Shown here: piece after piece, positions 43,452 through 52,510 of the stretch
Position numbering within the stretch: position 1 is the first letter of the stretch
How the letters are laid out: the number at the start of each line of letters is the position of its first letter
Assembly: GCA_963739175.1 (NCBI GenBank)
Contig: CAVTZH010000004.1
Coordinates: 62,001 to 126,000, forward strand
DNA from: VAZQ01 sp963739175
GTDB lineage: Bacteria > Pseudomonadota > Alphaproteobacteria > Rhizobiales > Xanthobacteraceae
Length of the DNA stretch: 64,000 nucleotides
Reading direction: 5' to 3'
The notes under the pieces: model-generated
The model's database searches: none
What the model saw: the letters and a program-made list of their open reading frames with translations, nothing else
Told to the model about the DNA's origin: nothing
Position numbers and translations under genes: made by a program

Positions 43452-45710
43452 TTAGCGGACTGCGGGCGCCGCGCCGCCCCGGTCGGAGGCGGAGGCGACG
43501 CTGCCTTGCGGCAGCGCCTGCGGCGGCAGGTCGGCGCGGCTCGCGGGGGTATCGCGGGCGGCAAGCGCGCGGTTGACGTCGTCCATGGTCCGTTCCACGC
43601 GGGTCAGGATCTCGGCGCCGCGCCGCGTCAGCACGTATTGCCGGGCGGCCGGATCGACCGGACCACGGACCGCGACGGGGGCCGGCCGGGCCGCGCCGGA
43701 CGGCGGCTTGATGCCGGGCAGGGGACGCAGCTCGATGCCCTCATGCGCATGCACCATGATCTGCTGCCAGGTCATCGCCGGCAGCGAGCCGCCGGTCATG
43801 CGGTTGGTCACCTGGTAGTCGTCGTTGCCGAACCAGACGCCGGCGATGTAATTGCCGGTGAAGCCGACGAACCACGCATCGCGATACGCGTTGGTGGTGC
43901 CGGTCTTGCCGGCGATCGGGATGCCGGGAAGCATGGCGCGCCGCCCGGTGCCCTGTTCCGCCGCCGAGTGCAGCATCATGCTCATGTCGAGCGCAACCTG
44001 CTCGCTGATCACCTGCACCGGCTTGCGGGCGTCGCGGTCGAAGCGCCAGATCAGGTCGCCGGTGCCGGAGCGCACCTCGAGCAGCGCGTGCGGCGTGATC
44101 GACTTGCCGCCGTTGACGAACATGCCGAAGCCGCCGGTGTGGTCGAGCACCGTCACCTCGTTGGCGCCGATCGGCATCGAGGGCGTGTCGATCAGCGGCG
44201 TGCGCAGCCCGGCCTTCCGGGCGATGTCGCGGATGACGGCGCGGCCTTTTTTGGGATTGCCGTTGCCGAGCGCGATCGAGATCTTCACCGGGACCACGTT
44301 GATCGAGCGCGTCAGCGCCATGATCACCGTCATCGAGCCGGAATAGCCGCCGGAATAATTCTTCGGGCACCAGTTGCCGATACAGACCGGCGAGTCGACC
44401 ACCACCGAGGTCGGCTTGAAGCCGCCCGACTGCAGCGCCGCCGCGTAGACGTAGGGCTTGAACGAGGAGCCGGGCTGGCGCAGCGCGTCGGTCGCGCGGT
44501 TGAACTGGCTTTCGCCGTAGTCGCGGCCGCCGACCATGGCGCGCACCGCGCCGTCGTGCTCCATCAGCACCGCGGCGGCCTGCCGCGCCTTATATTCGCG
44601 GCCGTGCTGGCGCAGCGAATTCTCCACCGCCACTTCCGCCTGCCGCTGCAGGTTCAAGTCGATCGCGAGCCGCGCCACGAACACGCGGTCGGTCACGGTG
44701 CGCGGCAGCGTGGCGGCGAGCTTCTTCATCTCGTCGAACGCCCAGTCGAGATAGTAGTTGGGCGAGCGCTCGTCGCGGCGGTCGACGACCGCTGAAGGGT
44801 TGCGCCGCGCGCCGAACACCTGGCCTTCGGTCATGAACCCGGCCTCGACCAGGTTGTCGAGCACGACGTTGGCGCGGGCGCGCGCCGCCGGCAGGTTGAT
44901 GTGCGGCGCGAATTTCGACGGCGCCTTGAACAGGCCGGCGAGCATCGCGGACTCGGCGAGGTTCACGTCGCGCGCCGACTTGTTGAAGTAGTACTGCGCG
45001 GCGGCGTCGACGCCGAAGGTGCCGCCGCCGAGATAGGCGCGGTCGAGATAGAGCTTGAGGATGTCGTTCTTGGAGAGCCGCACTTCCAGCCAGACCGCGA
45101 GGAACGCCTCTTTCACCTTGCGCTCGAGGGTGCGCTCGTTCGACAGGAACAGGTTCTTGGCGAGCTGCTGCGAGATCGAGGAGCCGCCCTGCACCACGCC
45201 GCCGGCGCGCGTATTGGCGACCATCGCGCGCATGGTGCCCGGCAAGTCGATGCCGAAATGCTCGTAGAAGCGCCGGTCTTCGGTGGCGAGCACCGCCTTG
45301 ATCAGGTGATCGGGAAACTCGTCGAGCGGGATCGCGTCGTTGTGGCGGATGCCGCGCGAGCCGATTTCGTTGCCGTAGCGATCGAGAAACGTAACGGCGA
45401 GCTGCGAGGCTTTCAGCCAATCCTCGTCCGAGGTTTCGCGGAAGGCGGGGATCGCGAGCGCGAGTGCGAGCACCAGCCCGCCGGCGCCGAGCGTCATTCC
45501 TTCCGAGATCGGCTCGATCAGGCACCAGCGCCGTGCGCCGGAGACGTGGAAGCGGTCCATGAAAACGGTGAAGCGCTCGTAGAGCTCGCGGCCCCAGCGG
45601 CGCGCGTGATAGAGGCCGGAATCGATGCGCGCGTCGAGGTCGAGGAAGAAGCGCGACAGCTTCGTCCTCCAGCCGTTCGGCCGCGGGTCATCGTTCAACA
45701 GGTCGCGCAA
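43452..45710 (-). CDS. mrcA: Class A penicillin-binding protein 1A
   Basis: A 752-residue bifunctional cell wall polymerase and cross-linker. One transmembrane helix (about 72-90). The GT51 domain has TEDRRFYEHFGID with catalytic Glu144 and GGSSISQQLAKNLFLS. The transpeptidase domain has PGSSFKPYVYAA (Ser415-x-x-Lys418), SINVVPVK (SxN motif) and AGKTGTTNAYRDAWFVG (KTG). The C-terminus is a Pro/Ala-rich tail. The frame is closed upstream by a TAG and has no ATG or GTG before the conserved N-terminus; TTG 45710 (LRDLLNDDPR...) is therefore the likely start. Confidence 0.93.
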   Translation of the reverse strand: MRDLLNDDPRPNGWRTKLSRFFLDLDARIDSGLYHARRWGRELYERFTVFMDRFHVSGARRWCLIEPISEGMTLGAGGLVLALALAIPAFRETSDEDWLKASQLAVTFLDRYGNEIGSRGIRHNDAIPLDEFPDHLIKAVLATEDRRFYEHFGIDLPGTMRAMVANTRAGGVVQGGSSISQQLAKNLFLSNERTLERKVKEAFLAVWLEVRLSKNDILKLYLDRAYLGGGTFGVDAAAQYYFNKSARDVNLAESAMLAGLFKAPSKFAPHINLPAARARANVVLDNLVEAGFMTEGQVFGARRNPSAVVDRRDERSPNYYLDWAFDEMKKLAATLPRTVTDRVFVARLAIDLNLQRQAEVAVENSLRQHGREYKARQAAAVLMEHDGAVRAMVGGRDYGESQFNRATDALRQPGSSFKPYVYAAALQSGGFKPTSVVVDSPVCIGNWCPKNYSGGYSGSMTVIMALTRSINVVPVKISIALGNGNPKKGRAVIRDIARKAGLRTPLIDTPSMPIGANEVTVLDHTGGFGMFVNGGKSITPHALLEVRSGTGDLIWRFDRDARKPVQVISEQVALDMSMMLHSAAEQGTGRRAMLPGIPIAGKTGTTNAYRDAWFVGFTGNYIAGVWFGNDDYQVTNRMTGGSLPAMTWQQIMVHAHEGIELRPLPGIKPPSGAARPAPVAVRGPVDPAARQYVLTRRGAEILTRVERTMDDVNRALAARDTPASRADLPPQALPQGSVASASDRGGAAPAVR

Positions 45711-46100
45711 GGAAGCGTCCGCCTCTGAAGGTCCGTCGAAAACCTACGATAGCAAACTTAGGTTCCGATGAACGCTCGTTCACTGATGCTCGCCATTACC
45801 GGCGCAATTACGGCTGAGCCGGGCCGATTTCTTCAAGTTCCGGGCCGATTCTTAGCGGAAATGGGGCCTCCCCACTATTGCACCGGGGATACAGGGTGAA
45901 CGGAAACGTACGGCGCCTGTGGACGGCGGTGATGGAACAGCGGGGCGCCTGATCGCCCGCGGGGTACCGGCGGCGGGTGATCTTACTGGCGGGAGGAGGG
46001 CGAGTAAGATCGGGAAAATCGTGAATTCGTATTGTCAAACAGCGCCTTAGATCGATTGTCTTACCGTCTTACTGGTCTTGCCCTGCATCTCGCATTCTTC

Positions 46101-46132
46101 GTAGCCCGGATGAAGCGAAGCGAAATCCGGGG
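46101..46132. repeat. Short REP-like palindrome
   Basis: GTAGCCCGGATGAAGCG followed by AAGCGAAATCCGGGGC forms a hairpin (GCCCGGAT paired with ATCCGGGG with a small offset). This motif is a familiar interspersed repeat of proteobacterial intergenic DNA. Confidence 0.6.
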
Positions 46133-46233
46133 CAACCGAGCTTCGGGGCATAAACCCCGCATTCCGCCATAGCGCGTCGAAGACGCGCGTAAACGCGCTA
46201 ATGGCTCCATGCGGGCTACGCACTGAACTATCC

Positions 46234-46278
46234 CCGTCATCCTGAGGTGCCCGCCGCAGGCGGGCCTCGAAGGACGAC
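46234..46278. repeat. Short REP-like palindrome
   Basis: CGTCATCCTGAGGTGCCC, then GCCGCAGGC, then GGGCCTCGAAGGACGACG: an imperfect palindrome of about 45 bp of a type common in Bradyrhizobium and relatives. It may mark DNA prone to insertion. Confidence 0.6.
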
Positions 46279-46936
46279 GGCCACCGACCCCGCCGCGCCG
46301 TAACAAGCCGCGCACGCATCATCCTTCTCGCGAGGCACCACCCCTCCGAGGTTTGCCAAATCCCCTCACCACAAAGTGAGGGGGCGGAGCGCCGACAGGC
46401 GCTCGGGTGCAGCGGCACCCGTCGGCGGGCGAGTGACGTAGGCCCGCAGGCGCGATCGCGCGCCTCGCATCCCCGCGCAGACCAGCTTTCGCAGTCCGCG
46501 CGCCGGGGGACGCTCGCCTCTCGGCGCTCCACCGCGGCGGTTTGTTGGCCCCGAGCCCGCCTTGGCGAAACCTCCGGACGTTGCACATGAGCGGTGCCCG
46601 TCGATTTCGCATTGGCGCATTCACGCGTCCCGCTCGTAGTGGCGGAAGGGCGGTGTTGCCGGGCGCCTCCCGGGCGTCTGTTTGCATGGACAGACTCGCG
46701 GGACGCCGCATCCCGGCCTGGGCGCGACGACGCGGGCCCAATGCGATGCCTCGCGACGAGCACCCTCGGCGGCCGGGAAGAAGGAATATAGTCATTTGAA
46801 TATAATCCTGTCAAGAGCGCTGTTGATGTTCTCTATATGTTCTTGACCATTCAGCAACTCAACGCCTAATGTAGTTCGCCCTCGCACTCGGCTTCCGAAT
46901 CTCGCAGGGGTGTGTTTGTCCGTCGAGCCGAGCGTC

Positions 46937-48159
46937 ATGTCCGACCGAGTCGAACGACCGAAAGCCTGACCGCATCGGCGCGCAATCTCTGGATCTGCGC
47001 GACGACCTGCGCACTCGCCTGCGCGAATCTCGCACCCGAGGCCTTCTCGGAAGGCAAGCTCGACGCTGACAAGCTGAAAGCCCTGCTCGGTGAGAACGGC
47101 GACGTGAGCGCGGCAGCGTTACAGCTTCTCGTGGGCGGGCAAGCGCGACGCCATCGCTATGCTGCAACTGCCGACACGCGCGACGCTGGTGCCGGACCGC
47201 GACAATAGCGTCAACTTCGACGAGGCGCAGCACGTCTTCGTTGAGGGCGAGAACCTGGAGGTCTTGAAAGTCCTCTACCGTTCCTATTTCGGGCGGGTGA
47301 AGATGATCTATATCGACCCACCCTATAACACCGGCAACGATTTCATCTATTCCGACGATTTTGCGATCCGCTCGACCACTATCTTGGTTCACCGGGCAGA
47401 AGAACGGCGATGAGCGACGTATACCACCTCGCAGGTGGAGAAGAGCGGCCGTATCCATTCCGCGTGGCTGAGCATGATGTATCCGAGGTTGGTGCTAGCG
47501 CGCCAGTTTCTGCGCGAGGATGGGGTTAATTTTGTAAGCGGAGACGATCATGAGTTTGTGAACCTAAGAGACTCTGATGAATGAAATATTTGGCGAAGAG
47601 AATTTCCTTGCAACGATCAATATGGCAGAAGGTGTTTTCGCCAAAAAACACCGCGAGACATTTCTCCGACGACATCATGACTATATCCTGGCATACGCCA
47701 GGAACGCTGACACTTCGGCTTCCACAACTTTTGCCGAGAAGTGAAGAGGCTACCTCTCGATATACGAATCGGACAATGATTCCCGAGGAGATTGGAGTTC
47801 AAGCGATCTCACTGCTTGGAACTCACTATTCGGAAGGGCTCTATGAAGTGGAAGAGCCCTGGCGGAAAGAAGTTCAAGCCAACGATCGGTACTTATTGGC
47901 GCATAAAGAAATCAAAGTTTGATCAGCTTCGAGAAAGACGGTCGCATTTCGGTGGGGCGAGGATGAGTCGAATATGCCGCGTCTAAAGCGGTTCGTCTCT
48001 GAGGTTAAGGCCGGTGTCGTTCGCAGACGCTCTGGTTTCACAGGACGTTGGACATAGCTCGAAGACGCCAGAGATTGCGCTACGCGAAGGTCATGGCCTC
48101 ACGGCGCGTATGAAAAAATCTTCAGATGCCGGCAACCAGAATTGTTCGCATGTCACTGA
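46937..48159 (+). pseudogene. mod: Decayed type III restriction-modification DNA methyltransferase (mod)
   Basis: Fragments of a Mod subunit (adenine-N6 methyltransferase) can be read in order but in changing frames. ATG 46937 begins MSDRVERPK; LRDDLRTRLRE is in a second frame and EAFSEGKLDADKLKALLGE in a third. From 47159 comes MLQLPTRATLVPDRDNSVNF up to the catalytic IYIDPPYNTGNDFIYS (motif IV DPPY). HSAWLSMMYPRLVLARQFL lies near 47460, then MNEIFGEENFLATINMAEG at 47577 and GGKKFKPTIGTYWRIKKSKF near 47860. At least six frame changes and several stops separate them. The FxGxG SAM motif was not found, and the region is shorter than an intact mod. No functional protein can result. Confidence 0.85.
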
Positions 48160-48377
48160 TCCTGACCGCGAGCAATCATTCGTCATATGCCTAAGACGAC
48201 ACGCTTACACTCGATGCCGTGCGGGCGCTCAAACTCCCACGAATTCGTTATTCGTCTGTCGCGACACGGCGCTCGCAACGACACGCTGTCGGCGAATTTG
48301 GCGCTGCAATGCCGACTGAAGGTGTTGTGAGGCGTGTCGCTGGGTCAAGCCCGGCTGTGACAATCGATAGGGCGCCT

Positions 48378-51108
48378 ATGGAATTCAAATTCGATTCCGC
48401 TCGAGAGCATCAACTCGACGCCATCACCGCGGCGTGCGGATTGCTCGAAGGCCAGCCTTATGTGCGCAGCCAGCCGTCGTTGTGCCCAGCGGCGCATCGT
48501 TTCAGGTCATCGCGAACCGGCTCGATCTGGACGAGGGCACGATCTGTCGAACCTGCACAAAACGCAGTGTGATCGCGGCATCAAACCGGACGCCAAGCTC
48601 GAAACCATCGAGACTGAGATCGAGATCGTCTCCGGCCCGAAGCAGAGCGCGGTTTGCCGAATTTCTCGGTGGAGATGGAGACTGGCACCGGCAAGACCTA
48701 CGTCTATCTGCGCGACGGCGCTCGACCTGTTTCCCGCTTCGGGCTGCGCAAGTTCATCGTCGTCGTGCCTTCAGTTGCGGTCCGCGAGGGCGTGCTGAAG
48801 ACGCTGCGCATCACCGAGAAGCATTTGAAGCGAGCTTTCGCAAGTCCGCCTTACCGGTTCAGCGTTTACGACTCGGCGAACCTATCGCCAGGTGCGCAAT
48901 TTCGCGCTGTCCGACGGGCGTCGAACTGATGGTCATGACCATCGACGCCTTTGCCCGCGCCGAGAACGTCATCAACGCCAGACCACCGACCGCCTGCAAG
49001 GGCGAGAAGCCCGATTCACCTGATCCAGGCGGTGCGGCCGATGTCTGATCCTGGACGAGCCGCAGAACATGGAGAGCGAGATCCGGGTGCGCGCGCTCGC
49101 GGCGCTCGATCCGCTGTTCGCGCTACGCTACAGCGCCACCCACCGCAATCCCTACAATGTCATCGATCGCCTGACGCCATTTGACGCCTATCGGCAGGGC
49201 TTGGTGAAACGCATCGAGGTCGCCTCAGTCACGGAGGACGACAACGCCAACCTGCCTTTCATTCGCGTCGATGACATCACGACTGCGAAAGAGGACGCTA
49301 CGTGCGCGGTTATCGTTGCATGTCCTCAGAAGGACCGGGGCGATCGCCGAAGCAGCCCTGACCATCAAACCTGGCGACGATCTCGCTGATAAAACCGGCC
49401 GTGCCGGACTACCAGGGTTATGTCGTGGACGAGATCAATTGGGGCGCCGGCTTCGTTCGATTTTCCAACAACGTGGAAGTCAGAAGAAGGCCAGGCCATT
49501 GGTACTGAAAAGGACGCAATCTTCGAAGCGCAGATTCGCTATACCGTCGAGGAGCATTTTCGAAAACAGGCGCGCTATCGCGAGCGCGGCATCAAAGATT
49601 CTGTCGCTGTTCTTCATCGACAAGGTGGAGAATTACGCGAACGCGGACGGGCTGATCCGCAAGCTGTTCATCAAGGCGTTCGACGACGTGAAAACGGCTT
49701 ATCCGGATGGCGCAACATCAATCCGATGGCGGGTGCAGGCTTCCTACTTCGCCAGCAGACGACGCGCAAGGGTGGGGAGGTGGAATTCCTCGATACGTCG
49801 TGGCGAACCAAGGAGGACGAGGCCGCCTTTGATCTCATCATGCGGGACAAGGAGCGGCTGCTTTCATTCGACGAACCGGTGTCGTTCATCTTTTCACATT
49901 CGGCTTTGCGCGAAGGCTGGGACAATCCCAACGTCTTTCAGATTTGCACGCTTCGCGAAGTCGGCTCGGAGACCGAGCGCCGGCAACAGGTGGGGCGCGG
50001 CATCCGGCTGCCGGTCGATCAGGCTGGCGACCGCGTGCGCGATGAAGCAGTGAATGTGCTGACGGTGGTCGCGAGCGAGAGCTATGAGCTCTATCGTCAC
50101 CGGTTTGCAAAGCGAAATCGAGGAGGCCTACGGCATCGAAGGTGTGCCGCCGAAACCGGCCGATGCACGCAAGCGCAAGACGCTCAAGCTTCGCAAACAC
50201 TACCTGCTGAAGCCGGAGTTCAAGGCGCTATGGGATCAGATCAAGCACAAGACACAGTATGCGGTGAAAGTAGACACCGAGAAGCTGATTGCAGATGTAA
50301 CTCCGGAACTCGACAAGGCGACGATCCGCAAGCCGCGCGTCACGATCGCCAAGGCTGAATTGCGTGCTGCCAAAAAAGAGGACCTGTTCGAGGCGATCGT
50401 GCAAAGCGGGGCGCGCACAGCCATTGACCTGACCGGGCGTTACCCGCTGCCGAACCTCGTCGAGATCATGGAAAGCTTGATGGAGAACACGTCGCCGCCC
50501 ATGCGGGTATCGCGCAAGACGCTATTGGAGGTATTCAAGCGGAGCGCAAATCGGCAGGCAGCGCTCGGACAATCCGCACGAATTCGCGACCGTCGCTGTT
50601 TGGCATTGTCAAAGCCAAACTCGCAGACCAGCTCGTCGACGGCATCAAGTACGAGAAGATCGACGAGTGGTACGACCAGACGCTGTTCAAGAGCGAAATT
50701 GAGAACGTTTGGGCGGACTACCTTGAGCCGAGCGAAGCAAGCGCTGGCGTTGGCGGCACGCATATCTACGATGGGGGACCCTTTGATTCCGAGGTCGAGA
50801 AGACCTTTGCCGAAGACCTCGAAAAGCGAAAGGATGTTAAGCTCTACATCAAATTACCGAACTGGTTCGAGGTCGCGACACCGATCGGCGCTTACAATCC
50901 CGATTGGGCGATAGTGATGGAAAATCCGGAAGGCGGGGCGGACCTTCTCTATCTTGTACGCGAAACCAAGCACACGCTCGACCTCAATAAGCTGCGACCG
51001 GACGAGAAGCGGAAAATCATCTGTGGCCGCAGTCATTTTCGGGGGGCATTGAATGTGAACTACAAGCTTGTAACCAAAGCCTCGGAGCTGCCGAACGAGG
51101 GCGTCTGA
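48378..51108 (+). pseudogene. res: Decayed type III restriction enzyme (res)
   Basis: From ATG 48378 (MEFKFDSAREHQLDAI) to the stop at 51106-51108 an almost complete Res subunit is readable in about ten segments spread over all three frames. Landmarks are Walker A FSVEMETGTGKTYVYLR (48657), SVAVREGVLKTLRITEKHL, ELMVMTIDAFARAENVI, the DEAD-like region around QNMESEIRVRALAALDPLFA (frame broken), REGWDNPNVFQICTLREVGS, ERRQQVGRGIRLPV (helicase motif VI) and the C-terminal DEWYDQTLF and WADYLEPSEAS segments with the ETKHTLDLNKLRPDEKRK end. Each piece is well conserved, so decay is recent, but the gene cannot work. Confidence 0.88.
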
Positions 51109-51114
51109 AGCGCG

Positions 51115-51612
51115 TTGAATGAGGCGAACGCACGACGACGTCCCTTCTGGAAACGCAAATCCCTCTCGGAGATGACCGATCGGGAGTGGGAATCGCTGTG
51201 CGACGGCTGCGGCAAGTGCTGCCTGGTCAAGCTCGAGGACGCCGACGATTCCTCCAAGACCTATTTCACCGATGTCGGCTGCAAGCTGCTCGACGGCGAG
51301 AGCTGCCGTTGCACCGACTACAAGCACCGCACCGACAAGGTGAAGGATTGCGTGCGGCTGACGCCGCGCAACATCCGCCGCATCGTCTGGCTGCCGCCGT
51401 CCTGCGGCTACCGGCTGGTCGCCGACGGCAAGGATCTCTACTGGTGGCATCCGCTGGTGTCGGGCGATCCGGAGACCGTGCACATCGCCGGCGTCTCGGT
51501 GCGCGGGCGCGTCGGCGCGTCGGAGGAGGCGGTGCGCGACGAGGAGCTGGAGGATCGGATTGTGGATTGGCCGCTGCGGCTGTCGCGGATGGCGAGAAAG
51601 AAGGCGGGGTAG
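51115..51612 (+). CDS. YcgN-family cysteine-cluster protein (UPF0260)
   Basis: A 165-residue protein. The conserved start PFWKRKSLSEMTDREWESL and the cluster LCDGCGKCCLVKLED, with later GCKLLDGESCRCTDYK and a DCVRLT Cys, are typical; the Cys set may bind an Fe-S cluster. TTG 51115 is the first usable start because the res pseudogene stop TGA (51106-51108) is in the same frame two codons before it. A later ATG at 51172 would cut conserved residues. The restriction-modification island ends directly at this gene. Confidence 0.88.
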   Translation: MNEANARRRPFWKRKSLSEMTDREWESLCDGCGKCCLVKLEDADDSSKTYFTDVGCKLLDGESCRCTDYKHRTDKVKDCVRLTPRNIRRIVWLPPSCGYRLVADGKDLYWWHPLVSGDPETVHIAGVSVRGRVGASEEAVRDEELEDRIVDWPLRLSRMARKKAG

Positions 51613-51621
51613 GGCGGCTTG

Positions 51622-51772
51622 CTCGTGTCCCGGACGCGGTGCAGTGTGAAGCGAAGCGCAATGGTGCACCGCAGATCCGGGACCCCGGTTGCTTGCTTTT
51701 GCCTTTGACAAGAAACCGGGGTCCCGGGTCAGCAGCGCATCATTTCATGCTGCGCTGCGCCCGGGACACGAG
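51622..51772. repeat. Long imperfect palindromic repeat
   Basis: CTCGTGTCCCGG at the left pairs with CCGGGACACGAG at the right end. In between, GTCCCGG-type arms, GATCCGGGACCCCGGTT with AACCGGGGTCCCGGGTC, and GCAGCGCATCATTT-like halves extend the pairing over about 150 bp with interruptions. It can form a large hairpin downstream of the YcgN gene. It resembles the dispersed large palindromes of Bradyrhizobium relatives. Confidence 0.65.
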
Positions 51773-51824
51773 ATCGTGCCGCGCGCGTACATATTGCGTA
51801 TTGTGAAGCGTTGCGACGGTGGCC

Positions 51825-52025
51825 CTACGCCACCCGATGCCCGAGCACGAATTCCGCCGGGCCGAGCGGCGGCTGGAACGCCACCACCGTGAACAGCGCG
51901 GCCGGGTCGTCCTCCGCCACGATGATGTGGATGAGCTTGACCCGCACCGGCCCGCCGGGCGTGCGATAGAGGCCGATCTCCTTGGGGCAGCCGAGCTCGC
52001 CCCACGTGATCTGCGGCGCAATCAT
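51825..52025 (-). CDS. Small conserved hypothetical protein
   Basis: A 66-residue protein from ATG 52025 (MIAPQITWGELGCPKEIGLY). The sequence RTPGGPVRVKLIHIIVAED and a hydrophobic second half look like a small folded beta domain. No family name is certain. A longer frame to 52067 exists but adds an unconvincing basic tail. Confidence 0.5.
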   Translation of the reverse strand: MIAPQITWGELGCPKEIGLYRTPGGPVRVKLIHIIVAEDDPAALFTVVAFQPPLGPAEFVLGHRVA

Positions 52026-52510
52026 CTGCGCCTCTCGTTGCGCCGTCGCTACCCGCCGCGCCGTCATCCGCCGATCCCCCCGAGCCGTGCGCGGACGCTA
52101 AGGCGATTCCCGTTTAACGGGATACCCGGAATGAGCGGCAACGCACGTTGTGCACAATTTCAACAGGCAACCGAGGCTATCCGGGGCATATGTCGGGTGT
52201 GTGTCGGACCGGCACGGTGATACGCGAATGAAGAGATGGCTCTGTGAAAGTGCCGCGAGCTCGGTCGGATTCCCTCTCCAGTCGAAGTCGGATGTTTCCG
52301 ACTTCGACCACGTAATTAAGTGCCGAACTCGGGTAAACCCGAGTTCGGATGGGGAGAGGGTTAGGGTGAGGGGGTTCGAACCTATCGAGAGATCTATCCC
52401 CCCTCACCCCACCCCTCTCCCCAATGGGGAGAGGGAGCCGACCGAGCCTGCCGCATGATCATGATGCAGCTTCAACGACCGACGAACCATTCGTATAAGG
52501 TGCCGCCGGT
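52026..52510. other. 485 bp intergenic region containing a compound repeat
   Basis: Apart from the repeat at 52270-52438, listed separately, no gene or other structure is supported. The last 50 bp before 52511 should hold the ribosome site of the EmrB-type gene. Confidence 0.4.
52270..52438. repeat. Compound palindromic repeat, copy A (with inner element)
   Basis: The outer repeat is TTCCCTCTCC ... GGGGAGAGGGTTAGGGTGAG ... CCCCTCACC ... CCTCTCCCC-AAT-GGGGAGAGGG. Between its left arm (to 52279) and GGGGAGAGGG (from 52351) lies an inner element of 71 bp with two perfect hairpins: GTCGAAGTCGGA/TCCGACTTCGAC (4-base loop) and CCGAACTCGGGT/ACCCGAGTTCGG (2-base loop). Confidence 0.9.

Larger units (their letters stand above)
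45711..46936. other. 1.2 kb region without a supported gene, repeat-rich
   Basis: No credible gene is present. Two short interspersed repeats are described separately. The part 46340-46790 is an open tract, very rich in Arg, Pro and Ser in every frame, that resembles a dispersed non-coding element of rhizobial genomes more than a protein. At 46790-46860 base composition drops sharply to AT-rich (ATATAGTCATTTGAATATAA), which marks the left edge of the restriction-modification island. Confidence 0.5.

Noticed and set aside
46047..46814. A 255-codon open frame on the minus strand between the PBP1A gene and the restriction-modification island
   Set aside because: The composition is Arg/Ser/Pro-rich in all frames, it spans two REP-like palindromes and no motif is recognisable; it looks like repeat-derived DNA.
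52371..52390. GGTTCGAACC resembling a tRNA T-arm in the repeats at 52.4, 54.1 and 59.8 kb
   Set aside because: No acceptor stem, D-arm or anticodon arm can be formed around it; the motif is a conserved part of the palindromic repeat.
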